64,000 nucleotides of DNA from Heterohyrax brucei. Taxonomy: Eukaryota > Chordata > Mammalia > Hyracoidea > Procaviidae. Positions within the stretch are counted from its first letter, which is position 1; each line of letters begins with the position of its first letter. Below are positions 53,076 to 64,000 of this stretch, in pieces. The notes beneath the pieces were generated by a model that saw only the letters and a list, made by a program, of their open reading frames with translations, had not been told where the DNA came from and ran no database searches. Position numbers and translations under genes: made by a program. The stretch is taken from contig CM053143.1 in the NCBI GenBank assembly GCA_028571685.1, positions 5,199,501 to 5,263,500 of the forward strand, in the 5' to 3' direction.

Positions 53076-55534
53076 GATATTGCAAACTTGAGTGGACTAT
53101 TCTGTTCAATCTATCGTATGTGTTAATCAGATTTTCTACTTGATTTTTGCAATTTATTTACACCATATTCGAAAACACAAATTCTTTCAGAGAAGTCAGT
53201 ATGACAAGGAGGAGGGAGCACTGGCCTGCATTTGGAAGGCTGTGTTTTTTCTGTTATTATGAATATAGGTTTTGAAGTTAAGTATCTCTGACTATGAATC
53301 TTAGTTTGGTCGTTTCCTGGCTACTTGATCTTGGATTAATTTCTCCCCACTTAAATATTCTTGTTTTTCAAAAATACTCTAAGAGAATAAACTAGATAAT
53401 ATTTTTGAAGTGCTTTTCACGGTATCTGCTGCACTGTAAGAACTCAACATACATAGATGGTGTTATTAAGTTATATCTGCCACTTAGTTCAAGTCATTAG
53501 AATCAACATGTTGCCATTTGCAAAATGCAAAGTAAAAAAAACTTGTACCAAGTGAGTTCAAATAATCTAATAAAGTTTCTAATTTCATCTGCCAATTATT
53601 TGCTATTTCTTTGCATTATGCTCTTTCACTTGACTTAAATGATATTTGATAATTATATAAGGACCATTTACATAGCTGAAATACAAGACAGGCAGAGCTT
53701 TCTGGAGGAAAGTTTTTGTTTTTGTTTTTGTTTGATGAGGTTGCGGAAATAAAGTATGAATCTAAACAACGACACAGAAGTAACGAAGTAATCAGAGCCT
53801 TAGGTGAACTGTTCAAGAATAAAATCAGAAAGTCTACTGACAGGATATGGAAGAGGGGAGAAGTCAGCATTAGTGAAAACTGGTAAAGAAGCACCTGAGA
53901 TTTCACACTGAAAAACTGGGCTGGAGTAAAAGCTTATTCCAATAAGGTCAGAAACTGCACTACAGAGGCTTCTAGAAAAAATAAGATGGAGGTAACAAGC
54001 CTGCAACGCACTTAACACCATGATAAAAAGAGACCAAAAGACGATTTCTAATAAGGGAGAAAAGAATCTGGGCTGTTCAAGAAAAAGACGATTTGCAACA
54101 CAAAGAAGTAGGCTTATGGGGATAGCTTGTTGAACTTTACCATCTGGTTCATATTACTCTTCCTTTGCAAAAAAAAGTCATCCATTTTTTTCAAATCAGA
54201 ACACTTTGCCAAGTATGCTATTTAAATGTTGATTTTTAGAACATTTCCTTGATTTGAAAATACATACCAAGATTGGCAAAGCTCCAAACTATTTATTTTT
54301 TTCTGTAGTCTTTGTCATGATTTATAGGGGTAGTTTTTTCTACCAAAGATAAGATGTAAAGAAGATCAGAGTATAAAGCGTCATAAAACATACAGTTACT
54401 GATAGTAAAATGCATTGGCAAAAGCTATTGTGAAGGATATTTGAGACATAACTCAAAAGATTTTGAAAATCTACACAAAGATATCTGAAAAGAAATGTTT
54501 CCTTTTTAAGACATAGGAGTATTTGAAGAACATAAAGCGAAGGTTAAGGGAACTCTATATAAATTAAAATTAGCTCTTCTTATGTGTGAATAGGTTTGGA
54601 CGAATAACTGATTTCTGTTACACCACATCTATGAATATGCTAACTTTTACAATTTAATGATCCAAAGTTTAGAGAAAGGAAGCTGTTAAACATAACATGA
54701 TCACTTCTCGCTTCCATCTGTATTTTAGGACTTGAAGTGCTTGCACATAGGTGTCACTTAGTAAGAATTTATTACATGAATGGAAAAAATGGAGCTCTAG
54801 AGAAATCAAATCTGCTAGTGAATTTTTTAAGCATCACCAGTTGAGTGCTAATTAGGGCAGAAAATTGTGAGGCATAGATTTAAATGTCCTGCTTTGTGGC
54901 ACCCAATCTGAGTTCAGAATCTCAGCCCTGATAACAGTAAATAACTTTACTTACATAAATCAACTGCGAAATCAATCCTTTCATTAAAAAACAAAATAGA
55001 ACTAGTTTACAGAGTTTCTAGAGTATTTTTAAAAGGTGTCTCCCATTGCGATAACAACTTTTCTCAAAATGGTTTGTGAATTTCCTTTAAGCCTTAAGTA
55101 ATCATACACAATTATTCATGAAGAGCCATCCCACCTCATTTCTGCATTATCCCATGACTAAATACTTCTATAGTTTTCTAAATTACTTCCTCAAGCCTTT
55201 TCCATTCCCCCCTCCTGTAACATACACTCCAATCTACTGTAACAAAAACATTTATCACATGCCTGCCTTTCTTGAGAACATAGAAGAACGTCTCAGTAAA
55301 ACATGACAGAAAAAAATAAAGACATAATATCATCCACAGAAACTACTGAGAAAAATAAAGAGATGAAAAATACAGGACAGAAAAAGTGCACTTAGGATAA
55401 TAAATATAAACAAACAAATAAAAATAAATCATCTGCCATCCAAACCAGACACTAGAACAAACCTCGTGGAAATACAGGAATATTTGTAACAACTGAAGGA
55501 GGTCAAAAAAGCTAATGCATCCTATTACGTGATT
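53076..55534. other. Unique sequence with a (TTTTTG)n tract
   Basis: Non-coding DNA. A short TTTTTG tandem tract lies at about 53714-53734. No gene, RNA gene or dated repeat recognised in the other 2.4 kb. Open frames up to 96 codons look random. Confidence 0.5.
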
Positions 55535-55539
55535 TGCAC

Positions 55540-55952
55540 TGTTATGGGTTGAACTGTCTCCACTAAAAATATATGCTGTAAATCCAAGCCCATATCTGTG
55601 TTTATAATCTCATTTGGGAATGAGTTGCCTCTGTTATATTAATGAGGCAGAGTTAGTGCAGAGTCTATCTGAACTCAATCTCTTTTGAGATATAAAATCG
55701 ATTAAACAAGCAAGCAAACAGACAAGAGATGGGGTAAGACAGATACCAAGACAATGGAGATCACAAAGGAACCAGAAACAAGTTGTAAAGAGGAATTTCA
55801 CCCAGAGCCTACAGAGAGAGAAAGTCTTCTCCTATAGCCAGCACCCTGAATTTGGACTTCTAGCTTCCTAAATTTTGAGAAGGTAAATTTCTGTTTGTTA
55901 AAGCTATCCACTGGTAGTATTTATGTTACAGCAGCACTAGATAACTAACTTA
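55540..55952 (+). mobile_element. MaLR-type solo LTR
   Basis: Starts 'tgttatgggttgaactgtct' and ends near 'agcactagataactaactta'. Internal words 'ataatctcatttgggaatga', 'ttaaacaagcaagcaaac' and 'gtaaatttctgtttgttaaa' match the LTR at 12384. It preserves the original, non-palindromic version of the segment at 55638-55665. The 3' end is mutated and no 5-bp repeat is evident. Confidence 0.85.
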
Positions 55953-56180
55953 AGTTAATCTGAATTTGAATAGCTTCCAAAATAATTTTTAAATACTCTT
56001 AAAAGCTATTTTAAAAATATGAAAGATCTAAAAAGAGTTGACATGTCTACAAATATGAGTACTGAGCTGAGAAAGCTAACACTGAAAACAACTTGAGGAT
56101 ATGAAAATCACTATAAAAATTAAAACTGATTAAAAAGTAAGAAGTGAAATATGTGCAGCTGAAATGGAATCCAAAATATA
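55953..56180. other. Unassigned sequence
   Basis: AT-rich DNA between an LTR and an L1. No feature recognised. Confidence 0.4.
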
Positions 56181-56189
56181 AAGAAACCA

Positions 56190-58200
56190 CACCCATTCAT
56201 GCTAAAAACTCTCAGCAAAATAGGAAGAGATGGAAAATTCCTCAATGCAATAAGGGCCATGTATGCCAAGGCAACTGCCTACATCATCCTGAATGGAGAC
56301 AGACTGAAAGAGTTCTTCTTAAGAACGGGAAGTAGACTAGGACGCCCACTGTCACCTCTTCTATTCAACATTGTACTAGAGTTCTGGTCAGAGCAATTAG
56401 ACAAGACAAATAAATAAGGGGTATCCACATCAGCAAAGAAGAAGTAAAAACCTCCATATCTGCAGATGATATGATTGTATACCCTGAAAACCCTAAAGAA
56501 TCCATAAGTAAACTATTCAAACTAACAGAAGAATTCAGCAAAGTATCAGGATAAAAAGATAAACATAAGTATATCAGTATGATTTCTTTATACCAACAAA
56601 GATCATTAAAGAAGAAATCACCAAATCCATACCATTTACTCTGAACCCCAAGAAGATAAAACACCTAGGAATAAATCTAACTGGAGAAATAAGAGACCTA
56701 TACAAAGAGAACTACAAGACCCTACTGCAAGAAACTAAGAGAGACCTATATAAATGGAAAAACCTACCCTGCTAATGGATAGGAAGACTTAACATTGTAA
56801 AAATGTCTATTTTACCCAAAGTGATCTATATATAAAATGCAATGCCAATACAAATTACAGTGACATTTTTCAATGAGATGGAGAATCAAATCACCAACTT
56901 GTCCGGAAAGGGAAGAAACTCTGAATAAGCAAAGCACTACTGAAGAAGAACACACTAGGAGATCTCTCACTACCCAACTTTAGAAACTATTACACTGCTA
57001 CAGTAGTCAAAACAGCCTGGTACTGGTACAAAAAGAGACATATAGACCAATGGAACGGAGTTCAGACCCCAGAAATGCCACCATTCTCCTATGAAAAGCT
57101 GATATTCGACAAAGCCCCTAAGATTGTAAACTGGGGTAAAAACCATCTCTTTAACAAATGGTGCTAGCAAAATTGGATATCCATCCAAAAAAAATTGGAG
57201 CAAGACCCATATCTCACACCTTACACAAAAGCCAACTCAAACTGGATCAAAGACCTAAATATCAAACCTGAAACTATAATGATTATGCCAGAAAAAATGG
57301 GACCAACAATGAAAGTCTTAATACACAACATGGACAGACTTCAAAATCTAACAAACAAGCTGATCAACAGAAGAGAAAATAGAGAAATGGAAACTACTAA
57401 GAATCAAACACTTTTGCTCATTCAAAGACTTTATCAGAAGAATTAAAAAAGCATCTATAGAACAGAAAAAAAATATTTGGCAAATATACGTCAGACCAAC
57501 ATCTGATCACCATCATCTACAAGGTGCCGCAAAATATCAATCAGAAAAGGATAAATAACCCAATTAAACATTGGGCAAAGGATATGGACAGACACTTCAC
57601 TAAAGAGGACATCCAGGCAGCCAATAGACACAAGCAGAAATGCTCAAGATCATTAGTTATTAAAGAAATCCAAATCAAAGCTACAATGAGATACCAACTC
57701 ACCCCAACAAGATTGGTCACGATCCAAAAAAACACAAAACAAATGTTGGAGAGGCTGTGGAGAAATTGGAACTCCCTTACACTGTTTGTGGGATTGCAAA
57801 ATGGTACAACATCTTTGGAAAACAGTCCAGCGCTTTCTTCTTTAATTTTTTTAATTTTTTTTTGTTATGATTGCACATTCCCATATGAATTTACATTCCC
57901 ACCTATATAACAGCTGGAAACAGATCGTTTAACCCAGTAATCCCACCGCTTGGAATGTATCCGACAGAAGCAAGGGCAGTCACACAAAGAGATACATTCA
58001 CACGAATGTTTATTGCAACACAATCCACAATAACTAAAAGACAGAATCAACTCAGATGCCCAACAACAGATCAATGAATAAACAAACTATGGTACATATA
58101 CTCAATAGAACACTATGCAATGATGAAGAATAATGATGCCTTTAGGAAGCATCTCATAACCTAGTATCAATCAGAAGACATGTTGAGTGAAATTAGTCAG
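56190..58200 (+). pseudogene. L1 ORF2 fragment (reverse transcriptase to C-terminus)
   Basis: Reads '[20 protein letters not shown]' (56199), '[20 protein letters not shown]' (56320; usual GTRQGCP altered, so a conserved core residue set is damaged), a catalytic box SADD rather than FADD (about 56458), 'SNWIKDLNIKPETIMIMPEK' (57237), 'DRHFTKEDIQAANRHKQK' (57587) and 'LERLWRNWNSLTLFVGLQ' (57748). Stops and shifts are frequent and the fragment is inactive. Confidence 0.82.
57841..57911 (-). mobile_element. About 70-bp antisense L1 3' end inside L1 ORF2
   Basis: A T-rich tract (57841-57863), then 'gttatgattgcacattccca' and 'tatgaatttacattcccacc' are the reversed last 50 bp or so of the L1 3' UTR plus its tail (compare 47560-47615). 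The host ORF2 sequence resumes at 'agctggaaacag'. One of the shortest L1 insertions one could expect. Confidence 0.8.
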
Positions 58201-59235
58201 TGGTACAGGGACAAATATTGTATGAGATCCCTACCGTAAGGACTTAAGAACACACTCATGTATAGAAGAAAAGACTCTTTGATGGCTACAAGGGAGGGGA
58301 AGGAAAGAGGGAAATAGTTTGTTATGGATTAGATAACTGATAGAAATTTGTTTGGGTGAAATCAGTGACAGCACACATTAGAAAGAAGATCAATTTAACA
58401 GGACTTCAACATAACCTGAAAACTCTTCCAACCTTAACCCAGTATTGCAAGGATAGAATAGCAGGGGTGAGGGTCTGGGGACCATACTCTCTGGGGACAT
58501 CGAGGCCAACTGGCATAACTAGCCTATTGCTAAGAGAGTCTTCTGCACTCCACATTTGTGAATGGCATCTGGAGTCTTAAAAGCTAGAAGGCTGCCATCT
58601 GACGTATACGAAATGGTCCCAACACAGCTGGAACAGATGATCACTAAGGACAACAATGACAGGAGGGAAAAAGAACCCAAATGACAGAAAGACCCACATG
58701 AATGGGTGACTATATCAGCTTGTGACCAGAAGAACCAGAGTGCCCGGCCACCACCAGTGACAGCTGGGACAGGGCTCACAACGTTGAGTCCCAGTGGCAA
58801 CACAGAAAAAAAGGGAGTGCACCCTGACAATTCCACTAGAAGACTGCAATTGGTGATCTGAAGGCCCGGGAGTTCGTCTGGACGCATGGCCCCTAGACCC
58901 GATGCTGTCCCGGATGATAAATCTTTACTGAGGTCTACTGTTTGGACAGGAATGGATTGGACTCAGCAACACAGAGTGATCACATCATGCCTGCCCTTTA
59001 TGGTTCTATGCATCTATAGGATGTTGTCCTACTGTCCTCTTACTAGAGGGGGGTGAAGAGGGTGGAGAGGCGAGGACAGCAGACTGTTAAGAGGATATGA
59101 CATGTATAGAATGGAAAGGAGGACTGTGCTGTCTGCTGTCACTGGGCAAGGAGAGCAGAGGGAGCTGCAGATAAACAGGCAGGCAAATTTAAATTGCTTT
59201 GTACACTTTCACTCAATCACAATAAAAAAGAAAGG

Positions 59236-60185
59236 AAACATTAAAGAAAACAGTACAGATTATGAAAAAAATAAAAACCAAACAAATAAGGAAAAGTACA
59301 ACAGATTTGGAGGCCAGTGCTGGAGATGTCATGTTCACAGTACAAATTTCTCTGTAGCTGAAAACAGAATAGATAGAAACAAAAATATTGGTATAGGTAA
59401 TGTAAAAATCTTCCCCCAAATGACAGAAAATGTAAATATGCAGATTCTACAACGGGTTCCAGGAAAATTGTTCTGGAAAATTTGATGCCCAGTGGCCAAC
59501 TCTAAGACACTTTCTGGGGAATTTACAAAAATTGAAGAATAAAGAACAAATTCAATAAGCATTAAAACTGGCAAAGCAGATTACACAGACTAAAGAAAAA
59601 AATGAAAGCTGATTTCTCTAAAATCTCATCTACAATGTACAATGCCAGATGGCAGTATCCTACATAATTTTTACGGATATCTAAGGGGATGTGTGGAAGA
59701 TATAGACTCCAAATTTTTTTAAGCCAACATTACATCTGTTATTTATAAGTAAACATCACAGAAAGCTAGTCAGAAAAGGGCAAAACTCAGTGAACATAGA
59801 ACTCATCATGTGTCTGCAAAAATTGCTTGATAACGAAATCTAGTCACAACAACGACTAGAATAAACAACAAAGAAGTTCAGGAGTAAGCTGGAAATGATG
59901 GTGGATGGTCAGTCCATTAAAAAATACAACTAACGCAGCTATAAGTGGAAAACAAAAGATAAATATGAAGAAGTGTGATAATGTAAGCATAATCATAGAT
60001 GTTTTAGAAATTAGTTTATGAAGGCAGGTTGTGGAGGAAGAAAACGGAGGTGTACTAATATCTTTATCTCATATAGGAGACAATCGTAACAGATTTTTCT
60101 AAAAGTGATTTTTAAAAAAGTGATAAATTAGAAAAAAAAACTCACTTGCATCCATAGTAGTCCCTGTAGAGTAGGAATGGCGGAC
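59236..60185. other. Unique sequence, no gene recognised
   Basis: AT-rich DNA. The 127-codon frame at 59102-59485 begins in the L1 3' UTR and looks random. No repeat or gene recognised. Confidence 0.5.
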
Positions 60186-60189
60186 ACAC

Positions 60190-60345
60190 TCAATTGCTAA
60201 CCGAAAGTTCGGAAGTCTCAGTCCAGCCAGAGATGCCCTGGAAGAAAGGTCTGATGATCTACTTTCAAAAAGTCAGCCACAGAAAACCCTACGAGGTACA
60301 GTTCTGTTCTGACACACGTACAGCCACCGTGAGTCTGCATCCACT
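60190..60345 (+). mobile_element. AfroSINE-like SINE, long variant
   Basis: 'caattgctaaccgaaagttc' (promoter side), 'ggaagaaaggtctgatgatc', 'tactttcaaaaagtcagcc' (long-subtype middle) and 'ttctgttctgacacacgtac'. The 5' end and extreme 3' end are decayed. Confidence 0.8.
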
Positions 60346-61252
60346 CTGAAGGTATCTACTTTCATCTTCCTGTTCTCTCTCTGAATTTGATTTTCTTCAG
60401 CTGTTACGGAGAAACACATGCCTAGAATCTCCGGAACTTTATTCACTATTGCTTTAGTCTCAGTCCTAATTCTTCTACTCAGTTCTAAAGTTCTGAGTAA
60501 ATTGTTCAAGTGTTCAATTTTGAGTCAAGCAATTACGACAAGAAACAGAGCTAAAAAAAAAAAAAAAGAAGAAAAAGGACTGATTTGTTTAGCTTGGATC
60601 TTAATTATACTAACCTTGGTCTATCAGCTATGGCCTGGAAGTCAACACAGGGATAGGTAGGGATGGAGAGGGTGAAAGGAGGCATTCCTTTACAAGGTCT
60701 AATAGCTATAGTTACTCCCCAGTTCTCTTCCTGCTGGCTTATTTAAGCTTCAGGACAAGCAACAGCCCATTCTGAAACCTGGTGTTCTGCCCAGGTAAGT
60801 AGGAATCGCCAAGCCAAGTGCCGTTGAGTCGGACCCGTAAAGTGAAAAAATTCCAGCTGATGCCAACTGTCTAATCATACCCTTCTTGGACTCTCAGGTA
60901 GAACAATCTCTGTACAGTGAGTCTCTGGAGTGTATAACTGACTGGAGGAGGGATGCTAAGGTGCCTCATCTGTAGTATGTAGTGGGGGCACATAGAAGAG
61001 TTCCCATCTCCTCTCATCCAGCTTTCAAGCCAGGAAGTATCCCTCACTGCAAAACTATTCCTGTGGTTTACTGTGCTTTTCTGTGAGTTATTAAACAGCT
61101 TTCATTTGCCAAGTCTTAGTGTCTGTGTGCCACTTCTGAGAAACGTGCATGTGTCAAACAGGGAGTTTCCAAAAAGAGTACTATTAGAAAACAATAACAA
61201 GTTTAGGTCACACTTCTCTCAAGCACAGTCACAGCCATTCCCTGTAGTTTTA
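60346..61252. other. Unique sequence, no gene recognised
   Basis: Contains a 15-A run (60553-60567) and the short SINE-tail insertion listed separately. No exon or other repeat recognised. Confidence 0.5.
60809..60837 (-). mobile_element. 29-bp AfroSINE tail
   Basis: 'gccaagccaagtgccgttga' and 'gtcggaccc' are the reversed extreme 3' end of the SINE. The flanks GTAAGTAGG and GTAAAGTGA are only loosely alike, so a target duplication is unproven. Confidence 0.75.
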
Positions 61253-61257
61253 ACATC

Positions 61258-61741
61258 TGTTTTAGTCTGCTGGTGCTGCTCTAACAGAAACACCGTGAGT
61301 GGATGGCTTTAACAAAGGAAGGTTTATTCTCACATAGTCCGGTAGGTTGCAAGTTTAAATTCAGGATGTCCGCTCCAGGGGAAAGTTTTCCTCCTTGTAG
61401 GCCGTGGAGGAAAATCCAGTATTGTATCAGTCTTTGTCCAGGGAGCACCTTGGCACAGGAACCTCAGGTCTGGAGGACGCGCTCCTCTCCCGGTGCTACT
61501 TTCTTGATTGTGCCAGGGCCACCATTCTCTGCCTGCTTCCCTTTCTTTTTATCTCTTGCAGGATGAAAGGATTAAGGGTAGGGAAAGCCATACTCCAGGA
61601 AAACTCCCTTTGCAGTGGAGCAGGGTGGTGATCTTCTGAAGGCATTTACAGTCCCACCCTAATCATTAACATACAGCACAGGAAAATCACAAAATGGAAC
61701 AGGGAATCATATTTGGGAGGGGCACAATTAAATCCATGACA
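61258..61741 (-). mobile_element. MaLR-type solo LTR
   Basis: 484 bp, reversed. It starts 'tgttttagtctgctggtgct' and ends 'aattaaatccatgaca' on the plus strand, close to the LTR at 26429-26955. The flanking five bases (ACATC and CTGTC) do not match, so either the target repeats are mutated or one edge is altered. Two short open frames inside are incidental. Confidence 0.88.
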
Positions 61742-61776
61742 CTGTCTGTTGTACTTAACTAATGTTTTTTTTAAAA

Positions 61777-61803
61777 AATATGTGTGTGTGTGTATATATA
61801 TCC
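61777..61803. repeat. (TG)n/(TA)n simple repeat
   Basis: 'tatgtgtgtgtgtgtatata' with a T/A-rich lead. It may be the remnant of a SINE or LINE tail, since a SINE fragment follows. Confidence 0.85.
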
Positions 61804-61838
61804 AGTCAATTCTGACTTATAGCAACCCTATACTTACT
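61804..61838 (-). mobile_element. AfroSINE 3' fragment
   Basis: 'cagtcaattctgacttatag' and 'caaccctat' are the reversed 3' body of the SINE. About 35 bp remain. Confidence 0.6.
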
Positions 61839-62303
61839 AATGCTTTTCACCAAATACTTAGTTTTTTGTCTTTTCAGGCTGCTTTTGGCTGGTATATCGT
61901 AAGGAAACATGTAAGACTCCCAGAACGTTCTTTCACTCATAGCGATGGAATCCTTTAAAACGGTTGCCTGCATCTCCATAAGCCTGAGTCACTGGGTGAT
62001 TAGGAAGAACAGAGCTTCTCTGACAACCCCTATTAACATGTGCCAGAAGCACATGTTTTAACTCACTGAGATTTGACTGCATTTTATTACCGCAGCATCA
62101 CTTCGCCTGTCATGACTGATAGCACATTTCTCTGTTTATCAGTGTGATTCTGTATCAGCATCACTGAACAAACCGACTCTACTTAAGTTGGCTGTTTTCT
62201 TCTGGCAAATAGGAAAACACATTCCACTTTTGATTCTTGTTCAGAGGAGAGTTCCATAAGGCTCTTTGGGCCCTGATGACATCATGGCTCATTTATATTC
62301 TAG
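61839..62303. other. Unique sequence, no gene recognised
   Basis: Non-coding DNA between two LTRs in opposite directions. I recognise nothing here. Confidence 0.45.
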
Positions 62304-62308
62304 GTATC

Positions 62309-62832
62309 TGTCATGGATTGGATTGTGTCCCCCCCAAAATACATGTAGTCCTGTGGCTTGGCCATGATATCCAGTATTTTATGATTGCCCCCCATTGTGT
62401 GCTTTTCCTCTGCTGTATGTTAGAGGATTAGAGTGAGGCTGTAAATCCCTTCAGAAGAGTGCCTCTCTGCTCCACTGTAAAGGGAGTTTCCCTGGAGTAT
62501 GGCTTTCCCCACCCTTAATCCTTTCATCCTGCAAGACATTAAAGGAAAGGGAAGCAAGTAGAGAATTGGGAACCTCACACCATCAAGAAAACAGCACCGG
62601 GAGAAGAGCGTGTCCTTCAGACTTGAAGCTCCTGTGCCAAGATGCTCCCTGGACAAAGACTGATGCAATAAGGGACTTTCCTTCAGAGCCGACAAGGGGG
62701 TAAGTCTTCCCCTGGAGTGGACATCCTCAATTTGGGCTTGTAGCCTAAGAGATAGTGTAAGAATAAACTTCCCTTTGTTAAAACCATCCACTCGTGGTAC
62801 TTCTGTTAGAGCAGCACTAGCTGACTACAACA
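62309..62832 (+). mobile_element. MaLR-type solo LTR with near-exact 5-bp duplication
   Basis: 524 bp, starting 'tgtcatggattggattgtgt' and ending 'gcactagctgactacaaca'. An AATAAA signal lies at 62761. GTATC (62304-62308) and GTGTC (62833-62837) differ at one base and are the likely target duplication. Full-length and the clearest sense-oriented LTR of its subfamily here. Confidence 0.92.
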
Positions 62833-62837
62833 GTGTC

Positions 62838-63030
62838 TTTTCAAAAGATACAGGTATCAGACCCTAGAACAGAAGATGACAGAGCACAAACTTGTAACCA
62901 CTCTTAACCTGAAGCCACCTACCATTCCCAGGCTTTTGCCCTGATGTTAACTTCCCCCATGAGCCCAGACTTCTACCTCACCTGGAAGTATTTTCTTCGT
63001 ATGTCATGGTGCCTCTTCCTTGTGACTGTC
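62838..63030. other. Unassigned sequence
   Basis: Short non-repetitive spacer between two LTRs. No feature recognised. Confidence 0.4.
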
Positions 63031-63406
63031 TGTTAATTTCCTAGGTCTTCCCTAATAAGGTACTACAAACAGGGGTTTATAAAAACAAATTTATTGTCTC
63101 ATATTTCTAGAGGTTAGAAGTCAGAGTCCATGGCATTTTTCTTTCTGAAATCTCTATGGGAATATGCTTGAGGTATCACAGATTTCTTGGCATTCTTGGG
63201 TTTATAGATGTGTCTTCACATGTCCAGCTTCCTTGAATCTCTTATCTTTCACAAAGACATCACTTATGTAGGGTTAGTGCCACTCCCTAGTGTTGAATCA
63301 CCTTGTACTAATACACTAAAAAAATAGTCAAAGACCCTGTTTCTGAGGAAGTTCATTCACCAGTAAGGAGTTAAGCACTTTTTAGGGAACACAATTCAAT
63401 CCACAA
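63031..63406 (-). mobile_element. MLT1-type LTR (old MaLR)
   Basis: Reversed LTR: 'tgttaatttcctaggtcttc' start, 'aaacaaatttattgtctcat' with 'tctagaggttagaagtcag' inside, and 'gggaacacaattcaatccac' near the end. This has the general MLT1 wording found across mammals, so it predates the lineage-specific LTRs elsewhere in the window. Confidence 0.8.
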
Positions 63407-63599
63407 AACTCTCATGTAACTTCTTTCAATCTCCCTAATTCTCCAAACCTCCTAGGACTCTTAATGATGTCACGTGATGTGTCAATAAAGTTTTATACAA
63501 ACACATTCAACAGAGACAATCGGCATAAAGCGAATGTAAGAGGACAATCTTTCCCGACCCCTCTTTTATGAAGGATTTCCTATTAATGAGTTAATGAAG

Positions 63600-63823
63600 T
63601 AGCCTCAACCTGGGTAAAGCTGTCTCCTGGGGCACATTTGGCAATGCCTAGGGAGACATTTTTTTTTACCTTTTATAGCTGAGGGTAAAGGGATATTGGT
63701 ACTAGCATCTAGTGGACAGAGGCAAGGATGCTGCTTAAATGTTTCACAAAACACAGGACAACCCCCAGCCACAAAGAACTGCGTAGAACAAAATGTTCAT
63801 AGTGCTGATATTAAGAAAACCTG
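63600..63823 (+). mobile_element. MER5A-like hAT-Charlie MITE
   Basis: 'gggcacatttggcaatgcct', 'agggagacatttttttttac', 'ctagcatctagtggacagag' and 'aaacacaggacaacccccag' follow the MER5A consensus order. The inverted ends are decayed ('cctcaacctgg' against 'aagaaaacctg'). Confidence 0.85.
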
Positions 63824-64000
63824 ACAGAAGGCAGGGAATAACGAGGGATTTTAGTTTTTAATTAGGAATCTGCTGCTCGAGGTCCAGCTATGCCGCACCT
63901 CTTTAAACACAAGTTATTGGTTTCATTAGTTTTATTTGTTGTGACCAATAAAGGAAATAACACAATAATAGCAGCAATTGACATTGCCACAATAACCACC
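63824..64000. other. Unique sequence, no gene recognised
   Basis: No repeat or gene recognised up to the end of the window. Confidence 0.4.

Larger units (their letters stand above)
56183..59235 (+). mobile_element. L1, + strand, 5'-truncated, with full 3' UTR
   Basis: Begins inside the reverse transcriptase and runs through the ORF2 C-terminus to a full 3' UTR (about 58250-59220) with a CAATCACAATAAAAAAG end. It is the best reference in the window for the lineage-specific 3' UTR. One antisense L1-tail insertion interrupts it (57841-57911). Confidence 0.88.

Noticed and set aside
59102..59485. 127-codon + strand frame
   Set aside because: It starts in the L1 3' UTR and runs into unique AT-rich DNA; lysine/asparagine-rich composition expected of random frames.
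61258..62832. Two LTRs in opposite directions that might bound one provirus
   Set aside because: The right LTR has its own near-exact 5-bp flanks (GTATC/GTGTC) and the outer flanks do not match, so they are independent insertions.
1..64000. CRISPR arrays, bacterial operons, phage or defence systems
   Set aside because: No regular spaced repeats or prokaryotic gene density; the DNA is typical repeat-rich mammalian sequence.

Overview
The window is non-coding mammalian DNA made mostly of transposable elements. I found no host protein-coding gene, tRNA, rRNA, CRISPR array or bacterial-type system. Every coding signal I can assign belongs to a retroelement or DNA transposon, and all of these are broken. 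The repeats point to an afrotherian mammal, most likely an elephant or close relative: a tRNA-derived SINE with the AfroSINE layout and an RTE/BovB-type tail, RTE LINEs of the same kind, lineage-specific L1s with a shared 3' UTR, and MaLR LTRs. A hyrax or sirenian cannot be excluded. Family names come from memory of consensus patterns; no database was searched.

Layout. 1-6.3 kb: old L1 pieces, SINEs, one LTR and a hAT-type MITE. 6.3-12.4 kb: mostly unique DNA with SINEs, MIR, L2 and an L1 3' end whose 5' part is inverted (8.25-8.97 kb). 12.4-15.5 kb: a + strand MaLR element with a second MaLR element inserted in the opposite direction. 15.5-16.8 kb: an RTE endonuclease fragment abutting a nearly complete minus-strand L1 (16.8-23.5 kb). 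23.5-26.4 kb: SINE, L2, MIR and unique DNA. 26.4-28.5 kb: a minus-strand MaLR provirus with exact 5-bp target duplications and an abnormal inverted LTR. 28.6-31.9 kb: MIR, SINE, old L1 and a fold-back mariner derivative. 32.0-34.6 kb: an RTE inserted inside another RTE. 34.6-38.0 kb: a + strand L1 carrying a nested L1 tail. 38.1-44.2 kb: an older minus-strand L1 with nested LTR and SINE pieces. 44.2-49.1 kb: two more minus-strand L1 pieces, the second joined to a hairpin-rich non-L1 segment. 49.1-51.7 kb: RTE, AT repeat, a second fold-back mariner copy, an L1 tail and a SINE. 51.7-55.5 kb: mainly unique. 55.5-64 kb: LTRs, a 5'-truncated L1, SINEs and MER5A.

The genes do not form a pathway. 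The interplay is parasitic: SINE and RTE share a similar 3' end, which fits RTE machinery moving the SINE, and the elements repeatedly insert into one another. Exact target-site duplications can be read for several insertions and give relative ages. No exciting new biological system is supported. The best leads are structural: a MaLR provirus ending in two inverted copies of the same LTR end, a fold-back mariner family seen twice, SINE-tail insertions as short as 23-24 bp, and a hairpin/L1 chimera.
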